Positions 48,185 through 60,142 of a stretch of DNA of 64,000 bases are shown one piece after another. Source of the DNA: Dasypus novemcinctus (lineage: Eukaryota; Chordata; Mammalia; Cingulata; Dasypodidae). The position numbers were made by a program, and so were the translations under genes. The DNA lies in NCBI RefSeq assembly GCF_030445035.2, contig NC_080689.1:24643278-24707277 (forward strand). The letters run 5' to 3'. The notes beneath the pieces are model-generated. The model was given only the letters and a program-made list of their open reading frames with translations. It did not search any database and had not been told where the DNA came from. The first letter of the stretch is position 1, and each line of letters opens with the position of its first letter.

Positions 48185-48665
48185 GATCTTGAGGTAGACT
48201 GAATAATGGCTCCAAAAGATATCAGGTCTGAATCCCTGGAACCTGTGAATTACCTTATATGGAAAAGGGTCTTTGCAGATACAATTTAAGGATCTTGAGT
48301 TGGGAGATTATCCTGGATTATCTCTGGGTAGGTCCTAAAGTAATCGCAAGTATCCTTGTAAGAGGGAGATTTGATGACACAGAAAGAGGCAATGTGACCA
48401 CTGAAGCAAGATGCTATGCTGCTATCTTTGAAGGTGGAAGAAAGGGCCACAAACCAAGAGATGCCAGCAGCCACCAGAAGCTGGAAAGGGCAAGGAAACA
48501 GATTCTTCCCTAGAGCCTCTAGAGGAAGCACAGTCCTACCCACGCCTTGACTCTAGCCCAGTAAAACTGTCCAGACTTCTGGCTTCCAGAATTGTAAGAG
48601 AATAAATGTGGTATTTTAAGCCACCAAAGTTGTGGTAATTTGTTACATCAGCCAAACTAATACAG
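48185..48665 (+). mobile_element. MLT1-type MaLR LTR
   Basis: The ordered phrases AATCCCTGGAACCTGTGAAT, TTACCTTATATGG, GGGAGATTATCCTGGATTAT, CCCTAGAGCCTC and GTGGTAATTTGTTACA are those of an MLT1 solo LTR. Chance open frames on both strands cross it. Confidence 0.88.
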
Positions 48666-49520
48666 ATCTCAATCATATTAACCCCAAAAGAACCATACGC
48701 ATTTGCGAGGCATTTTATTTGCCTCACAGTTTTATCAATGACACGGTTTTTAATTAATTAGAATTTAAGCCAATAGTGAGGACACAGTACTTCCATCAAC
48801 TGTGGTCCCTTCATCTGTAACCATTCTAAGTCCATGTAGAATTGGGTTAGGGTCAAAATCACGGACATCATTCAGGGCTGGATGGACCTTTAGACATATA
48901 AGCAGTAACCATCTAAATAAAGATGTTTGCCATGCCTTGTTCTTTGGCCTTTTTCCTCTGCATTATCTCTCCCTTGACAATCCCCTGGATCCACCCACCA
49001 CCTCTCTGATTCCAATCCCAGCATTTCCTGAGCTCTGTCTTCTGAATGGCCAGGCAGCACCTCAAACATGACATCTCCAAAACAATTCATCTTCCTCCCA
49101 AATGTGCTCTACCTCACCATGCCCTATTTTCTTTAATGGCAACATTATCCTTTTCCTTAATCCCTACATCCAATTAGTTGCCAACTCCTATTGGCTTTAC
49201 CTCAGTAATACCTCTTGGTTCTATCCCCTACTATTGTTTAGACCCTCTTACCCGCCATCAGCCTTCTGATTTTTCAAATATAATCTTTTCCTCCAGCTCT
49301 AACCTATTATAAAGACCCTGTTTCTAAGTACTAGACAGGTTGAATCCCTCTTTAAAAAAAACCAAAAAACTCATTTGTCATCTTTGGAGGTTGTCAGGGC
49401 ATCAACTCATTCTAAAAATGGATAAATCACCTATCCCATATTTTCTAATCAGATTGAACAAAAGTTCTCCCTTACGGAAGACTCACAGATGATAAAATGC
49501 AAGAGGGTTGATAGCATCAG
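48666..49520. other. Intergenic, nothing recognised
   Basis: Pyrimidine-rich segment around 48950-49330; no named repeat and no supported gene. Confidence 0.5.
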
Positions 49521-49530
49521 AATCACTATT

Positions 49531-49946
49531 GGGAAGCGGATTTGGCTCAACTGATAGAGCATCCGCCTACCATATAGGAGGTCCAGGGTTCAAACCCAGG
49601 GCCTCCTGACCCGTGTGGTGAGCTGGCCAACGCGCAGTGCTGATGTGCGCAAGGAGTGCGTGCCATGCAGGGGTGTCCCCCACATAGAGAGCCCCACGCG
49701 AAAGGAGCATGTACAGCAAGGAGAGCCGCCCCACGCGAAAAAAAGCGCAGCCTGCCCAGGAGTGGCGCTGCACAGAGCTGATGCAGCAAGATGATGCAAC
49801 AGAAAGGAGACACAGATTCCCAGTGCTGCTGACATGAATGCAAGCGGACACAGAAGAACGCATAGCAAATGGACACAGAAAGCAGACAATGGGGTGGAGG
49901 GGGGGAAGGAGAGAGAAATAAATAAATAATAAACCTTTTTAAAAAA
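49531..49946 (+). mobile_element. DAS-type SINE, variant head
   Basis: The target duplication AATCACTATT flanks it (49521-49530 and 49947-49956). The head is GGATTTGGCTCAACTGATAG, the subtype also seen at 23742 and 59572. Confidence 0.9.
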
Positions 49947-49956
49947 AATCACTATT

Positions 49957-50465
49957 TTGCAATCCCTAATGAAATAATGGATCCAGGCAACAACCATCAA
50001 TAGCTGCTAAAACCATTAGGTGAAAGAGGGTAGGAGGTTTTACCAATGGATACTACCACCTGAACCCCCTGGTCACATTTAATATCCCTGGAAGTGGAGC
50101 AATCATATATGTTCCTCCCAAAGTGATATAGGGAAAGTATACAGCATCACCTATGGAGTATTCATGGGGAAAAAAATTAAAAAGCAGAATCTCATCAAGT
50201 TTCTAGATCTAACTACAAGTTTACAGGTAATGTGAGAGATTAGCTGAATCCTGAATGGAGGAAATTCTATACAACATATGATCCAGCTTCTTTTTTTGAG
50301 ATAGAAAAACTGAATATAGACTAATTATTATATTGTAATTAAGGGAATCTTGTTAATTTAGTTGAGAATTACAATATTTTGGTTGTGTTAAAATGTAAAA
50401 GATCTCTCTTAGAGATGCATTTTTAAGTATTTGCAAGTGAAATAATATAATGCCTAAGATTTGCT
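49957..50465. other. Intergenic, nothing recognised
   Basis: No feature. Confidence 0.5.
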
Positions 50466-50469
50466 TTCA

Positions 50470-50575
50470 TTTTATTTTATTTTATTTTTGAGGTACTGGG
50501 GTTGGAGATTGAACCCAGGACCTTGTATGTGGAAAGCTGGTGCTCAACCACTGAGCTACATTGGCTCCCCTGAGA
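50470..50575 (-). mobile_element. Short tRNA-headed SINE, minus strand
   Basis: GGAGATTGAACCCAGGACC and CTCAACCACTGAGCTACATT on the plus strand are the antisense B and A boxes. T-rich left end. Confidence 0.85.
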
Positions 50576-50864
50576 TTTGTTTTTAAAATCAGTAAAAGCA
50601 GAAAAGGGAAGGGAGTAGATATAACAAGAAGGGCAGGATATCAATAGTTGTTGACCCTGGGTGACAGTTTTCACTCTTCTGTCCTTTTTTTTGTGTGTGT
50701 TGTAACATTTCCATAATGAAATAGTTAGTATGCCAGGAACCTCAAGTTATGGGCAAACCACTCAAGTGAACAGTAGATGTTATCAGTTTCTCTAGTAAGT
50801 CTATAAAATAGTGGAGGCTTGGGAAAGCTCATATTTAGACTTTTTAACATTTCCACTCAGGTGC

Positions 50865-51085
50865 ATACATACGTATTAAATATACATGTGTATGTACACG
50901 TGCACATATATGCATATATACACACACACATACATACAGATGTTTTCTCCATGCTCAGAAGTTCTCCATGCCTAATTTTTGAACTAGGGCTCCTACATTT
51001 TCATTTTTGTACTGGGTCCCACAAATTATATAGCTGATTTTACACATACATGCATGCGCGTGCATGCACACACACACACACACAT
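50865..51085. repeat. Simple CA/TA repeats
   Basis: Alternating purine-pyrimidine tracts at about 50865-50935 and 51040-51085 with (CA)n cores. Confidence 0.85.
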
Positions 51086-51354
51086 ACAGTTTGCATTAGC
51101 AATTAAGGTCTCTAGCTCTCGATCCTGTCCTACTCTGGTTAAAAGGATACATTTAAATTTACTATATTTTTTATGTTGAGAAAATATATGCTCACAGATA
51201 AATAAAAGCTGCTAACATTTTATATTTATTTTCATAAGAGTTAAAATATTAAAATATGGGAAGGTAAAAATAAGGCTACATTCTCACTGATTTGCCACAT
51301 TCATTACTTTTTCTCTCGAGATTAGCCTCATTCATTAAAACCATATAATATTAG

Positions 51355-53300
51355 TTATTTTTTGAAGATTTTTCTGCACCCAGAAAATTTTCAAACCTAC
51401 AGAAAACTTCAAAAGAATACAATGAATGCTCATATAGCCTGTACCTAGATTCATCAGTTAACATTTTGCCACATTTACTTTCCCTCCCCCTCCCTCCATA
51501 TTTTTATATACATATTGATGTTTGCTAAACATTTGAAAGTTGCAGTCTCACAACACTTCACTCCTAAATATTTCTGCATTTATTTCCCTTATGATTACAA
51601 TACCATTATCATATCTAAGAAAATTAACAATTATTCTATAATGTCATCTAATATATAGTTCATATTCAGATGTTTTTAATGTCCCCAAAATGTGTTTTAC
51701 AGCTGTTAGCTGTTTTCTTTTCCTTTTCAATTTCCAGGATACAATCAGTACTCAAGCATTCCATTTGATTAGAGCTTTTTAGTCTCTTCATTTAGAATAG
51801 ATACCCTCCTCTTTTTTTATGACATTGACACATTTTTTGAGAAGCCCAGGTCAATTATGTTATAGAATGAACTACATTCAGGATTTGCCTAATAATTTCC
51901 TCATGATTAAATTTCATGTGAACCCTTCAGGAAAGAAAACTAAATAGGTGATACTGTATAATTCTTACATCATACAGGTGGTACATTATATTAGGTTGTC
52001 CCACTTTCAGTGATTCTAGATTTGATCACCTGGTTTTTGGGGAGACCATGAAATATTGCCATTGTAAAGGTACAAGTTATCCTTTTTACGTGAAAATCAT
52101 CTGTGAGATTATATCTAATTCCTTGTGAAGTAGCATTACCAAATGCCTTTTCACCCAATGGTTTTAGCATCTATTGATGAACCCTACCTTAATCAATGAT
52201 TGCACTGGGAGATTGAAAAATGTATTAACTTTTTTAGTAACACTTTTTAAAAATAGCTATAAGTCTTCATAAAAGTATTTTCTCTTACTGTGATTTTTCT
52301 CATATTCTGCTTGGCCTAAATTTGGCTCATTAGCAAAATACTGTAAAATTACATGGCATCTTTAGAATGGTGAGTTGGCTAAAAAGTTTAAATTAACCCT
52401 CAGAGCCTTGAAGATACAGCTCAAATTATCTTCCAGTACTCCCCTACAGCAAGCAATTCAGGACAACAAACTAGTATACCCAGTGTTCTTCCAGTATATG
52501 CTCCCCTGAACTCATGCGATGCTCCTTACCAGGTGCCCATGTTTGGCAATGCCGCTTCTCAAATCATCTAAGCTCCTTGCATACTTGGAGCCTTCACTGG
52601 AATGTCACTTCTAAGCCCTGTGCCTTGATGCCGCAGTAGAAAGTGATTCTTACCCTCCAGATTGACTATATTCTATACTTAGTTACTGCTTTATACAATT
52701 ATCTTTTCTTCAGTGTTTGTTATAAGAGACCAAATAAAACCACTTATAAAATATATTTAAGGTAAAGAAAAGCAATCACTAGTGCATCCAACATTCAGTT
52801 TTTAAAACACTATTATCTTTGAAATACACTTCCCCAATATATCATTCTCTTCCCTTCTCAGAGTTACCACTACCTTGAATTTAATATTTCTCATTCCTTT
52901 CCTTTTCTTTATTGTTTTACCACATTTGTTCGTATTCTTAAAAAAAAATTTGGTTTCACATGTTCTCCAACTTTATGTAAATGGAATCATCCTGTATATA
53001 TTTTCTGTAACCTGTTCATTTAACATTATGTTCCTGAGAAACATATCATGTTGTTGCATTTAGTTATAAATTCATTTATTTCACTACTATATAGTATTTC
53101 TGGGTGTGAATATATTTACCTATTCTAATCTTGGACATTAAGATTGTTTCCTGTTCGTTTGTCTATTACAAATAATTTCCATGAACATTCTTGTAAGGAT
53201 GTATGTAGGAATGGAATTCATGGCTCTGAGGGTATGCACAGCTTCAACTTTACTAGAAATGCTAAATTCTTTTCCAAAATGATTATGTATGTCTTATCAT
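51355..53300 (-). mobile_element. Old L1M 3' region, minus strand
   Basis: Antisense L1M text: TTAACATTTTGCCACATTTA ... CAGGATACAATCAGTACTCA ... AATGGAATCATCCTGTATAT ... GGAATGGAATTCATGGCTCT. Interrupted near 52400-52800 by an L2-like segment. It approaches the EIF2AK2 3' end. Confidence 0.6.
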
Positions 53301-53319
53301 TTTAGGGTTTCATATTTCT

Positions 53320-53420
53320 CCAACTGGCTTGTAAAGTATTTAAGACAGGGAAAGATCTTATCTTTCTTGGCCTAGAGACAATAGACTCTTAATAAATATT
53401 TATTCACTGATTCATTAATT
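53320..53420 (+). repeat. L2-like 3' end
   Basis: TTGTAAAGTATTTAAGACAG ... CTTAATAAATATTTATTCAC. Confidence 0.6.
53399..53404 (-). terminator. EIF2AK2: Candidate EIF2AK2 polyadenylation signal
   Basis: AATAAA on the minus strand, about 265 bases after the EIF2AK2 stop codon and inside an old L2-like repeat end. It is a candidate only; further minus-strand AATAAA copies occur beyond it. Confidence 0.35.
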
Positions 53421-53668
53421 GAGTTAAAGAAGAAAATTTAAGGGATTTTCCCTCCCTTAGAATATAGAGATGAGATAGGGAAAAGTCAAAGGTAAGGATG
53501 TTTTTGATGTTAAAAAAAATGAAACTTCTCTGCAAAAAAATTTTCTGCAGTAAAAAATTAAGGGGAAAAATGAAAATAGAAGGTAAATATCTATTGATAT
53601 ACCCTAGCAGGTTTTAGAGAATTGAAGGGAAACCCCTATCAGAAGCAGGATACTTTTTCAGAAGGACC

Positions 53669-53791
53669 CTAACACGTGTTTGGCTGCTTCTTCTCTGATC
53701 TAAGCTTCCACTCATTCAAGGTCTTCAGTATGTCTGGTGCCTTAGGTCGTTCCTTCGGTTCCTTTGAGAGTAACTTCTGTAGAAGATTTTT
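53669..53791 (-). CDS. EIF2AK2: EIF2AK2 (PKR) last coding exon
   Basis: Minus strand, 40 codons plus TAG at 53671-53669, preceded by an ATTACAG acceptor. It encodes KNLLQKLLSKEPKERPKAPD and a tail ending KKQPNTC. The K-E-R-P segment is the conserved Arg of kinase subdomain XI. PKR is the interferon-induced kinase that binds viral or endogenous double-stranded RNA and phosphorylates eIF2-alpha at Ser51 to stop translation. Only the C-terminal 135 residues are in the window. The dsRNA-binding domains, the ATP-binding lobe and the HRD catalytic loop lie beyond the right edge. Confidence 0.93.
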   Translation of the reverse strand, partial: KNLLQKLLSKEPKERPKAPDILKTLNEWKLRSEKKQPNTC

Positions 53792-53868
53792 CTGTAATGA
53801 TAATAAGGATCAATACTAAGAAATAAAACATAATTGCAATGAAATTTTGATGATTTTCAAGTGCTTAC

Positions 53869-53922
53869 TTCCGGGTCATCAAATACATCTGGGAAGATGC
53901 CCATCTTTAGGTCTTCAGAAAT
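53869..53922 (-). CDS. EIF2AK2: EIF2AK2 penultimate coding exon
   Basis: Minus strand, 54 bp, 18 codons: ISEDLKMGIFPDVFDDPE. The acceptor is TTTTCAG above 53922 and the donor GTAAG below 53869, both in phase 0. It corresponds to the loop and helix after alpha-F/G in the kinase C-lobe, at the place where human PKR, as I recall it, has a related sequence ending in acidic residues. Confidence 0.92.
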
Positions 53923-54109
53923 CTGAAAATAAAAGACATATTCATTAGGAAATTATTTACTTGGCGGGGAGGGGACGAACTTAGTGTTAAAGGCTGTGTG
54001 TACTCTAACTCTAGGGTATTTCCTTGGGAAAATCTCTTTAAACAAGAAACAAGCAGATTCCTCCCTTTCCACATCACCACCTCCCCTTCACTTAACCAAC
54101 TCTGACATC

Positions 54110-54395
54110 ACTGTGTGTTAAGCATATCATATGCCTTAGTTCCCTTCATCCTTTTTGGAACCCTATGCAATAGGTACTTATACTAACCCTACTTTCCAGA
54201 GCTAAAAAGCTGTTGACTCCAGGTGAATCCCCTTTCCTGAGCGTCAGCTTAAGATATCCAGGTGCCTGCAGGCTATCTAGACTATAAGCTCCATGAGAAC
54301 AAGGCTTGTTTGTTATTATAGCCCTTGCAGCACTTAGCCCAGTGTTTTATGCAAAGCAGGCAATCAAAAGTTTACTGACTGATTAGAGCCCAGCT
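54110..54395 (+). repeat. MIR/L2-like fragments in EIF2AK2 intron
   Basis: GGAACCCTATGCAATAGGTA (MIR-like) and TATAAGCTCCATGAGAACAA with CAGTGTTTTATGCAAAGCAG (L2 3' end). Confidence 0.55.
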
Positions 54396-54604
54396 GTGGG
54401 CAATCAGGCATATGGCTTATCTCCTCAGCATTGAGCTCTTATATGGGCCCAAACTCTCCGGGGGCTTCATGCCTCAGTTTTGGCTGCTAGTGATCCTTGA
54501 GTCCTCTCTGGCATGGCAGAGCCCCCTTTTCTGTGTGTCTTCTTTCTCTCTGTGTCTCTGTTTGTATAAGGCTCCAGTAAGAGGGTGGACACCGAACCTG
54601 AGTC

Positions 54605-54780
54605 ACACCTTGCTGCTATAGTTCAATCAAAAGCAATCTAAAAAGTGAGCTAATCAACTCCTTTAACTGAATCTAATCAAAAGGCCCCATCTACACTAGG
54701 TTTACAAGCACAGGAATAGGTTAGCTTAAGAACATAATTTTCTGGGGTCCACAGAAGACAAACTAGGACAGCCAATAATC
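54605..54780 (+). repeat. Unassigned repeat, partner of 47100-47515
   Basis: AATCAAAAGGCCCCATCTAC and AATTTTCTGGGGTCCACAGA, as described for the 47 kb copy. Confidence 0.5.
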
Positions 54781-54814
54781 TTTGTTGCTTATTTCCTTCT
54801 TTGAGAATATTTAC

Positions 54815-54916
54815 CTTGACTGTTTCCCGAACAGTCTTACATATATGAAGAAGTTCAGCAAGAATTATCCCCAAAGCATATATGTCCACTTCATTTCCAT
54901 ATTCTTGTGAACTTAA
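54815..54916 (-). CDS. EIF2AK2: EIF2AK2 coding exon with kinase subdomain IX
   Basis: Minus strand, 102 bp, 34 codons starting [20 protein letters not shown] and ending ETVK. The invariant Asp of subdomain IX (D-I-Y-A-L-G) is present, followed by the alpha-F helix. The acceptor is CTTCAG and the donor GTAAAT, phase 0 at both ends. It joins directly after SPEQ of the exon at 61012-61140. Confidence 0.93.
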
Positions 54917-55034
54917 CTGAAGAAACAAAAATAAGATATTAGTATTTGTTACTTACCTGATATAAATATATATGTATTCAAAAGTAAAAAAAAAAAAAAA
55001 AAAAGTTAATTGCCAAAATATCTTCTCTCACATA

Positions 55035-55200
55035 ACAGTGTATGTTTGTTAGCAGAAGCTGTAGAATCAGACTGCCCAGATTCAAATCAGGGCTCTGCCA
55101 CTTAAGAGCTGAAAACACTTGTGCAAATTCACCATAAATGTAGGAATAATCTCAGTCTTTTTTTTCTTTCTAAGTCTTAAAATGGAGATAATACAGGTAT
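55035..55200 (+). repeat. MIR fragment
   Basis: CCAGATTCAAATCAGGGCTC, GCCACTTAAGAGCTG and TCTTAAAATGGAGATAATAC are typical MIR text. Confidence 0.75.
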
Positions 55201-55375
55201 ACAAGGGTTGTCCAACACAAGAAAAATCAATTAATGTAATACACTGCATGAACAAATTGAGTGAGAAAAAAAACATGACCTTCTTGCTTGATCAGAAAAA
55301 CATATTTGACAAAATCCAGTATCCTTTCTTGATAAAAAACATTTAAATAATAGAAATGAAGGAAACTTCCTCAAC

Positions 55376-55888
55376 ATGATACAGGACATATATGAAAATC
55401 CCACAGCCAACATCATACTCAATTGTGAAAGACTGAAACCTTTCCCTCTAAGAGCGGGAACAGGACAAGGATTCCCACTGTCAGCACTGTTATTCAACAC
55501 TGAGTTAGAAATTAAAGCTAGAGCAATTAGGCAAGAAAAAGAAATAAAAGGCATCCAAATTGGAAAGGAAAAAGTAAAACTTTCACTATTCGCAAGGAAA
55601 ATGATCCTATATTTAGAAAATTCTGAAAAATCTACAACAAAGCTACTAGAGCTAATAGATAGGTTCAGCAATGTGGCAGGGTTCAAGAGCAGCACCCAAA
55701 AACTCACAGGGTTTCTATATACTAGTAATGAGCAATCTGAGGAGGAAATCAAGAAACAAATTCCATTTACAATAGCTACTAAAAGAATCAAATACCTAGG
55801 AATAAATCCAACCAAGAATGTAAAGGACTTGTACTTAGAAAACTATAAAACATTGCTAAAAGAAACCAAAGAAGACCTAAGTAAATAG
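55376..55888 (+). pseudogene. L1 ORF2 reverse-transcriptase remnant
   Basis: An open frame of 170 codons with L1 thumb/palm-end sequence, starting [20 protein letters not shown]. The region of the YADD catalytic box reads without its aspartates (FARKMIL at the equivalent place), and a stop ends the frame at 55886. The element is inactive. Confidence 0.8.
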
Positions 55889-56229
55889 AAGAACATTCCA
55901 TGTTCATGGATTGGAAGACTAAATATTGTTAAGAAGTCAGTTCTACCCAAAATGATTTACAGATTCAACGCAATCCAATCAAAATTCCAAAAGCCTGCTT
56001 TACAAAAATAGAAAAGCCCAGTATCAAATTTATTTGGAAGGGAAAGGGGCCACAAATATCCAAAAAATTATTTAAAAAGAAGTCACTTCATGACTTTACA
56101 AAGCTACAGTGATTATGGTATTGGCACAAGGATAGATATATTGACCAATGGAATCGAACTGAGAGTTCAGAAATAGACCCTCATTTCTTTGGCCAGCTGA
56201 TTTTTGACAAGGCTGCCAAGTACACTCAA

Positions 56230-56598
56230 TTGGGAAAGAATAGTCTCTTTAACAAATGGTGCTGGGAGAACTGGTTTTCCATATCAGAAAGAATGAAAGA
56301 AGACCCCTATCTCACACTTTATATAAGAACTACCTCAAAATGGATCAACAACCTAAATGTAAGAGCTAGGACCAAAAAAATTTTAGAAAAAAATATAATG
56401 AAGCATCTTCATGACCTTGTGGTAGGCCTAGGATTCTTAGATTCTATATCCAAAGCACAACAAAAGAAAAAACAGATAAACAGGACCTCCTCAAAATTAA
56501 AATTTTGGTGTTTCAAAGGACTTTGGCAAGAAGATGAAAAAGCAGGCTCCTCAATGGGGAGAAAATATTTGGAAATCACATATCCAATAAAGATTTAA
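56230..56598 (+). pseudogene. L1 ORF2 C-terminal remnant
   Basis: A 122-codon open frame beginning MGKNSLFNKWCWENWFSISE, typical L1 ORF2 C-terminal sequence. It ends at a stop before the Cys-rich end. Confidence 0.8.
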
Positions 56599-57620
56599 TA
56601 TCTAGAATATGTAAAGAAATCCTACAACTCAACAATAAAAAGACAAATGACCCAATTAAGAAATGAGCAAGAGATCTGAATAGATATTTTTTACAAAGAG
56701 GAAATACAAATGGCTAAAAGCACAAGAAAAATGCTATTAGGGAAATAGAAATCAAAATGACAATATATTGGCCTCTATGAAAAACTGGGTAACTACAAGT
56801 GCTAGAAAGGTTGTAGAGAAACAGGAACACGTATTCACCACTGGTGGGAATGTAAAATGATATAGCTACTGTGGAAGACAGTTTGGCAGTTCCTCAGGAA
56901 TTTAAGTATAGAACTGCCATATGATCCAGCAATTCTGCTTCTTGGTATATATACTCAGAAGAAATGAAAGCAGGGATGTGAACAAACATATGCACACCAA
57001 TGTTCATGGTGGCATTATTCACAATTGCCAAAAAATGGAAATAACCCAAGTGGCCATCAACCGATGAATGGATAAAAAATGTGATATATATATACATTGG
57101 AATATTATTCAGATGTAAGAAGAAATGAAGTCCTGATACATGCAACAACATGGATGAATCCTGAGGACATTATGCTGAGTGAAATAAGCCAGGCACAAAA
57201 GGACAAATTTTGTATAATCTCACTAATATGAACATATTAATAATGAGCAAACTAATGGACCTAATATCTAGAATAAAAATTACCAGGAAATAGAACAAGG
57301 GAAAGAAAGGGGAGCTGATGTTTAATTCGTGCAGAATTTACAATAAGATTGATAGTAAATGTTTGAAAATGGTGAACGAAATTATTGTGAGAGTTAATTA
57401 ACAATGCTAAATTCTGCATGTGACTATGGCTGAAAAGGGAAGTTTAGAGTTGTATATAGCACTAGAAGGAAAGCTAGAGGATGAAAACCTGAGACTGTAT
57501 AAGAGAGCAAGCCCTGTTGTGGATGAAGCCTGTGGTTAATAGTACAAATATAAGACCGCATATTCTTTCATGAACTATAACAATTGTATATCACTATTAC
57601 AAGGTATTAAAAATAGGGTA

Positions 57621-57977
57621 GGGCGGCGGACTTGGCCCAGTGGTTAGGGCATCCGTCTACCACATGGGAGGTCCGCGGTTCAAACTCCAGGCCTCCTTGA
57701 CCCGTGTGGAGCTTGCGTAGGGGAGTCCCACGCGCAAGGACTGTGACCTGTAAGGAGAGCCGCCCAGCGCAAAAGAAAGTGCAGCCTGACCAAGAATGGT
57801 GCCGCACTCACAGAGAGCTGATGTAGCAAGATGACGCAACAAAAAGAAACACAGATTCCCATACCACTGATAACAACAGAAGTGGATAAAAACAAGAACA
57901 AGCAGCAAATGGACACAAAGAACAGACAACTGGGGGGTGGGGGAAGGGGAGAGAAATAAATAAAACAAATCTTTAAA
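57621..57977 (+). mobile_element. DAS-type SINE with internal deletion
   Basis: The target duplication AAAAATAGGGTA is perfect (57609-57620 and 57978-57989). About 60 bases after the head are missing compared with full copies. Confidence 0.92.
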
Positions 57978-58264
57978 AAAAATAGGGTAAAAATTGTCAA
58001 CTTTAGTTGACAGTAATATTGTAATATGTTTTCATTAACTGTAACAACGGTACCATACCAACACTAAGGATCAATATTAGGGGGATTTAGTGGTAGGGTT
58101 TTTCTTTTTTGTTTTGTGTTTTTTTATGTTTAGAGCAATGGAAATGTTCTAAAATTGATTGTGGTAATGAATGCACAACTCTGGTTATACTGAGAGGCAC
58201 TGATATTGACTGTATATTTTGGATGGATTGTATGATGTGTGAAAAGGAAAAAAATGGGGCTAAC

Positions 58265-58425
58265 AATAGTATCAACCTTAGAGGTTTCTTATGGGGCTTA
58301 AATGAAATACAGCATGAAAAGCACGTGAAACAGTGCCCAGTAGGTGGTAAAATGTTTAACCCAGTGCCTTGGAAGGTGGTAGGCTCTCAAAAACATTTGG
58401 TATTATTATAATTATTAGCAGGGTA
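58265..58425 (+). repeat. MIR/L2-like fragment
   Basis: GCACGTGAAACAGTGCCCAG followed by GTAGGCTCTCAAAAACATTT. Confidence 0.55.
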
Positions 58426-58540
58426 TGCAAGACTATATAATGTTTAAAACTTTAATCCTAATATAAGAAATGGAAATTATAAACCAAAGGATTTATTCTA
58501 CACAATTCTGCCTCTATTGCATCCAATATTTAAAGCAAGC

Positions 58541-58975
58541 AAGTGGGAAGGGGACTTGGCCCAATGGATAGGGCGTCTGCCTACCACATGGGAGGTCCGT
58601 GGTTCAAACCCTGGGCCTCCTTGACCCATGTGGAGCTGGCCCACATGCAGCGCTGATGCAAGCAAGGAGTGCCGTGCCACCCAGGAGTGTCCACCGCGTA
58701 GGGGAGCCCCACGCGCAAGGAGTGCGCCCTGTAAGGAGAGCCGCCCAGCGTGAAAGAAAGTGCAGCCTGACCAAGAATGGCGCTGCACACACGGAGAGCT
58801 GACACAATAGGATGACGCAACAAAAAGAAACACAGATTCCCGGTGCCACTGATAAGGATAGAAGCGGTCACAGAAGAACACATAGCGAATGGACATAGAG
58901 AGCAGACAACCTGGTGTGGGGGGGGAAGGGGAGAGAAATAAAAAAATAAATCTTTAAAAAATAAAAATAAAAAAA
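58541..58975 (+). mobile_element. DAS-type SINE, full length
   Basis: The target duplication TAAAGCAAGC flanks it (58531-58540 and 58976-58985). Confidence 0.92.
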
Positions 58976-59127
58976 TAAAGCAAGCGTTTGGAGCATAGAA
59001 TAAACAGTAAAATACCATCAAAGAAATTTAATCTACAAAAAGACTTGTATACAAATATTCATAGCAGCTTTAGTCATAATATTCCATAAATAGAAACAAT
59101 CCAAATGTTCATCAACAGGCTATTGGG

Positions 59128-59558
59128 GAAACGGACTTTGGCCCAGTGGTTAGGGCGTCCGTCTACCACATGGGAGGTCCGTGGTTCAAACCCCAGGCCT
59201 CCCTGACCTGTGTGGAGCTGGCCCATGTGCAGTGCTGATGTGTGCAAGGAGTGCCCTGCCATGCAGCGGTGTACCCTGTGTAGGGGAGCCCCACACGCAA
59301 GGAGTGCATGCCTTAAGGAGAGCCGCCCAGAGCGAGAGAAAGTGGAGCCTGCCCAAGAATGGCGCTGCCCACATGGAGAGCTGACACAGCAAGATGATGC
59401 AACAAAAAGAAACAGAAATTCCTGTGCCACTGACAACAACAAAAGTGGACAAAGAAGACGACGCAGCAAATAGACACAGAGAACAGACAACGGGGGGGGG
59501 GGCAGGGGGAGGCTAAGTAAATAAATAAAAAATCTTAAAAAACAAAAAAACAAAAAAA
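59128..59558 (+). mobile_element. DAS-type SINE, first of a same-site pair
   Basis: Preceded by ACAGGCTATTGGG (59115-59127) and followed by the identical ACAGGCTATTGGG (59559-59571). Confidence 0.92.
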
Positions 59559-59571
59559 ACAGGCTATTGGG

Positions 59572-59961
59572 GGAAGCAGATATGGCTCCTATCATATAGG
59601 AGGTCCAGGGTTCAAACTCTGGGCTTCCTGGTCTGTGTAGTGAGTTGGCCCACATATGGTGCTGCCACATGCAAGGAGTGCCGTGCCACACAGGGGTGTC
59701 CCCCACGTAGAGGAGCCCCACACGCAAGGAGTGTGCCCTGCAAGGAGAGCCACCCCGTGTGGAAAAAAAAAAAGCACAGCCTGCCCAGGAGTGGCGCTGC
59801 ACACACAGATAGCTGACACAGCAAAATGAGGCAACAAAAAGAGACACAGATTCCCAGTGCCTCCAAGAATGCAAGTGGACACAGAAGAACACACAGTCAA
59901 TGGACACGAGCAGAGAGTGGGGGGGAAAGGGGGAGAGGTAAATAAATCTAATAAAAAAAAC
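59572..59961 (+). mobile_element. DAS-type SINE, second of a same-site pair
   Basis: A different subtype (head GAAGCAGATATGGCTCC with a deletion between the boxes). Flanked by ACAGGCTATTGGG (59559-59571) and CAGGCTATTGGG (59962-59973). Confidence 0.9.
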
Positions 59962-60142
59962 CAGGCTATTGGGTAAACAAATTGTAGTAGAGATTATCAT
60001 AGGACTCTATTATAGATTAACATAATAATGTTAATTTTGTCCTTGAGCCCAAAAGAAGAAGAGTGTTTATTATAACATGTTTGCAAATGTAAAAGTTGGA
60101 AACAGCCTAAATAAGTATCCATTCAAAAAGGAAATGGTTAAA

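Larger units (their letters stand above)
55205..58255 (+). mobile_element. 5'-truncated L1 in an EIF2AK2 intron
   Basis: Starts abruptly in the reverse transcriptase region of ORF2, runs through the ORF2 C-terminus (to about 57200) and a long armadillo-type 3' UTR to an A-rich end at about 58255. A SINE interrupts the 3' UTR at 57621-57977. It lies antisense to EIF2AK2. Confidence 0.88.
58986..60010 (+). mobile_element. Old L1 3' end split by two SINEs
   Basis: GTATACAAATATTCATAGCA and CCAAATGTTCATCAACAGGC before, and ATTGGGTAAACAAATTGTAG after the SINE pair, form one L1 3' end text. Confidence 0.7.

Noticed and set aside
48259..48543. Open frames on both strands at 48.3-48.5 kb
   Set aside because: They fall inside an MLT1-type LTR and match its nucleotide consensus, not a protein.
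58498..59021. Overlapping minus-strand frames of 130-146 codons with hydrophobic stretches
   Set aside because: Antisense of a SINE; the apparent membrane segments come from its T-rich complement.
59074..60000. Minus-strand open frame of 308 codons, the longest in the window
   Set aside because: It runs antisense through two SINEs inserted at one site plus their tails. Related frames appear antisense in every SINE copy, so it follows from repeat sequence, not from a gene.
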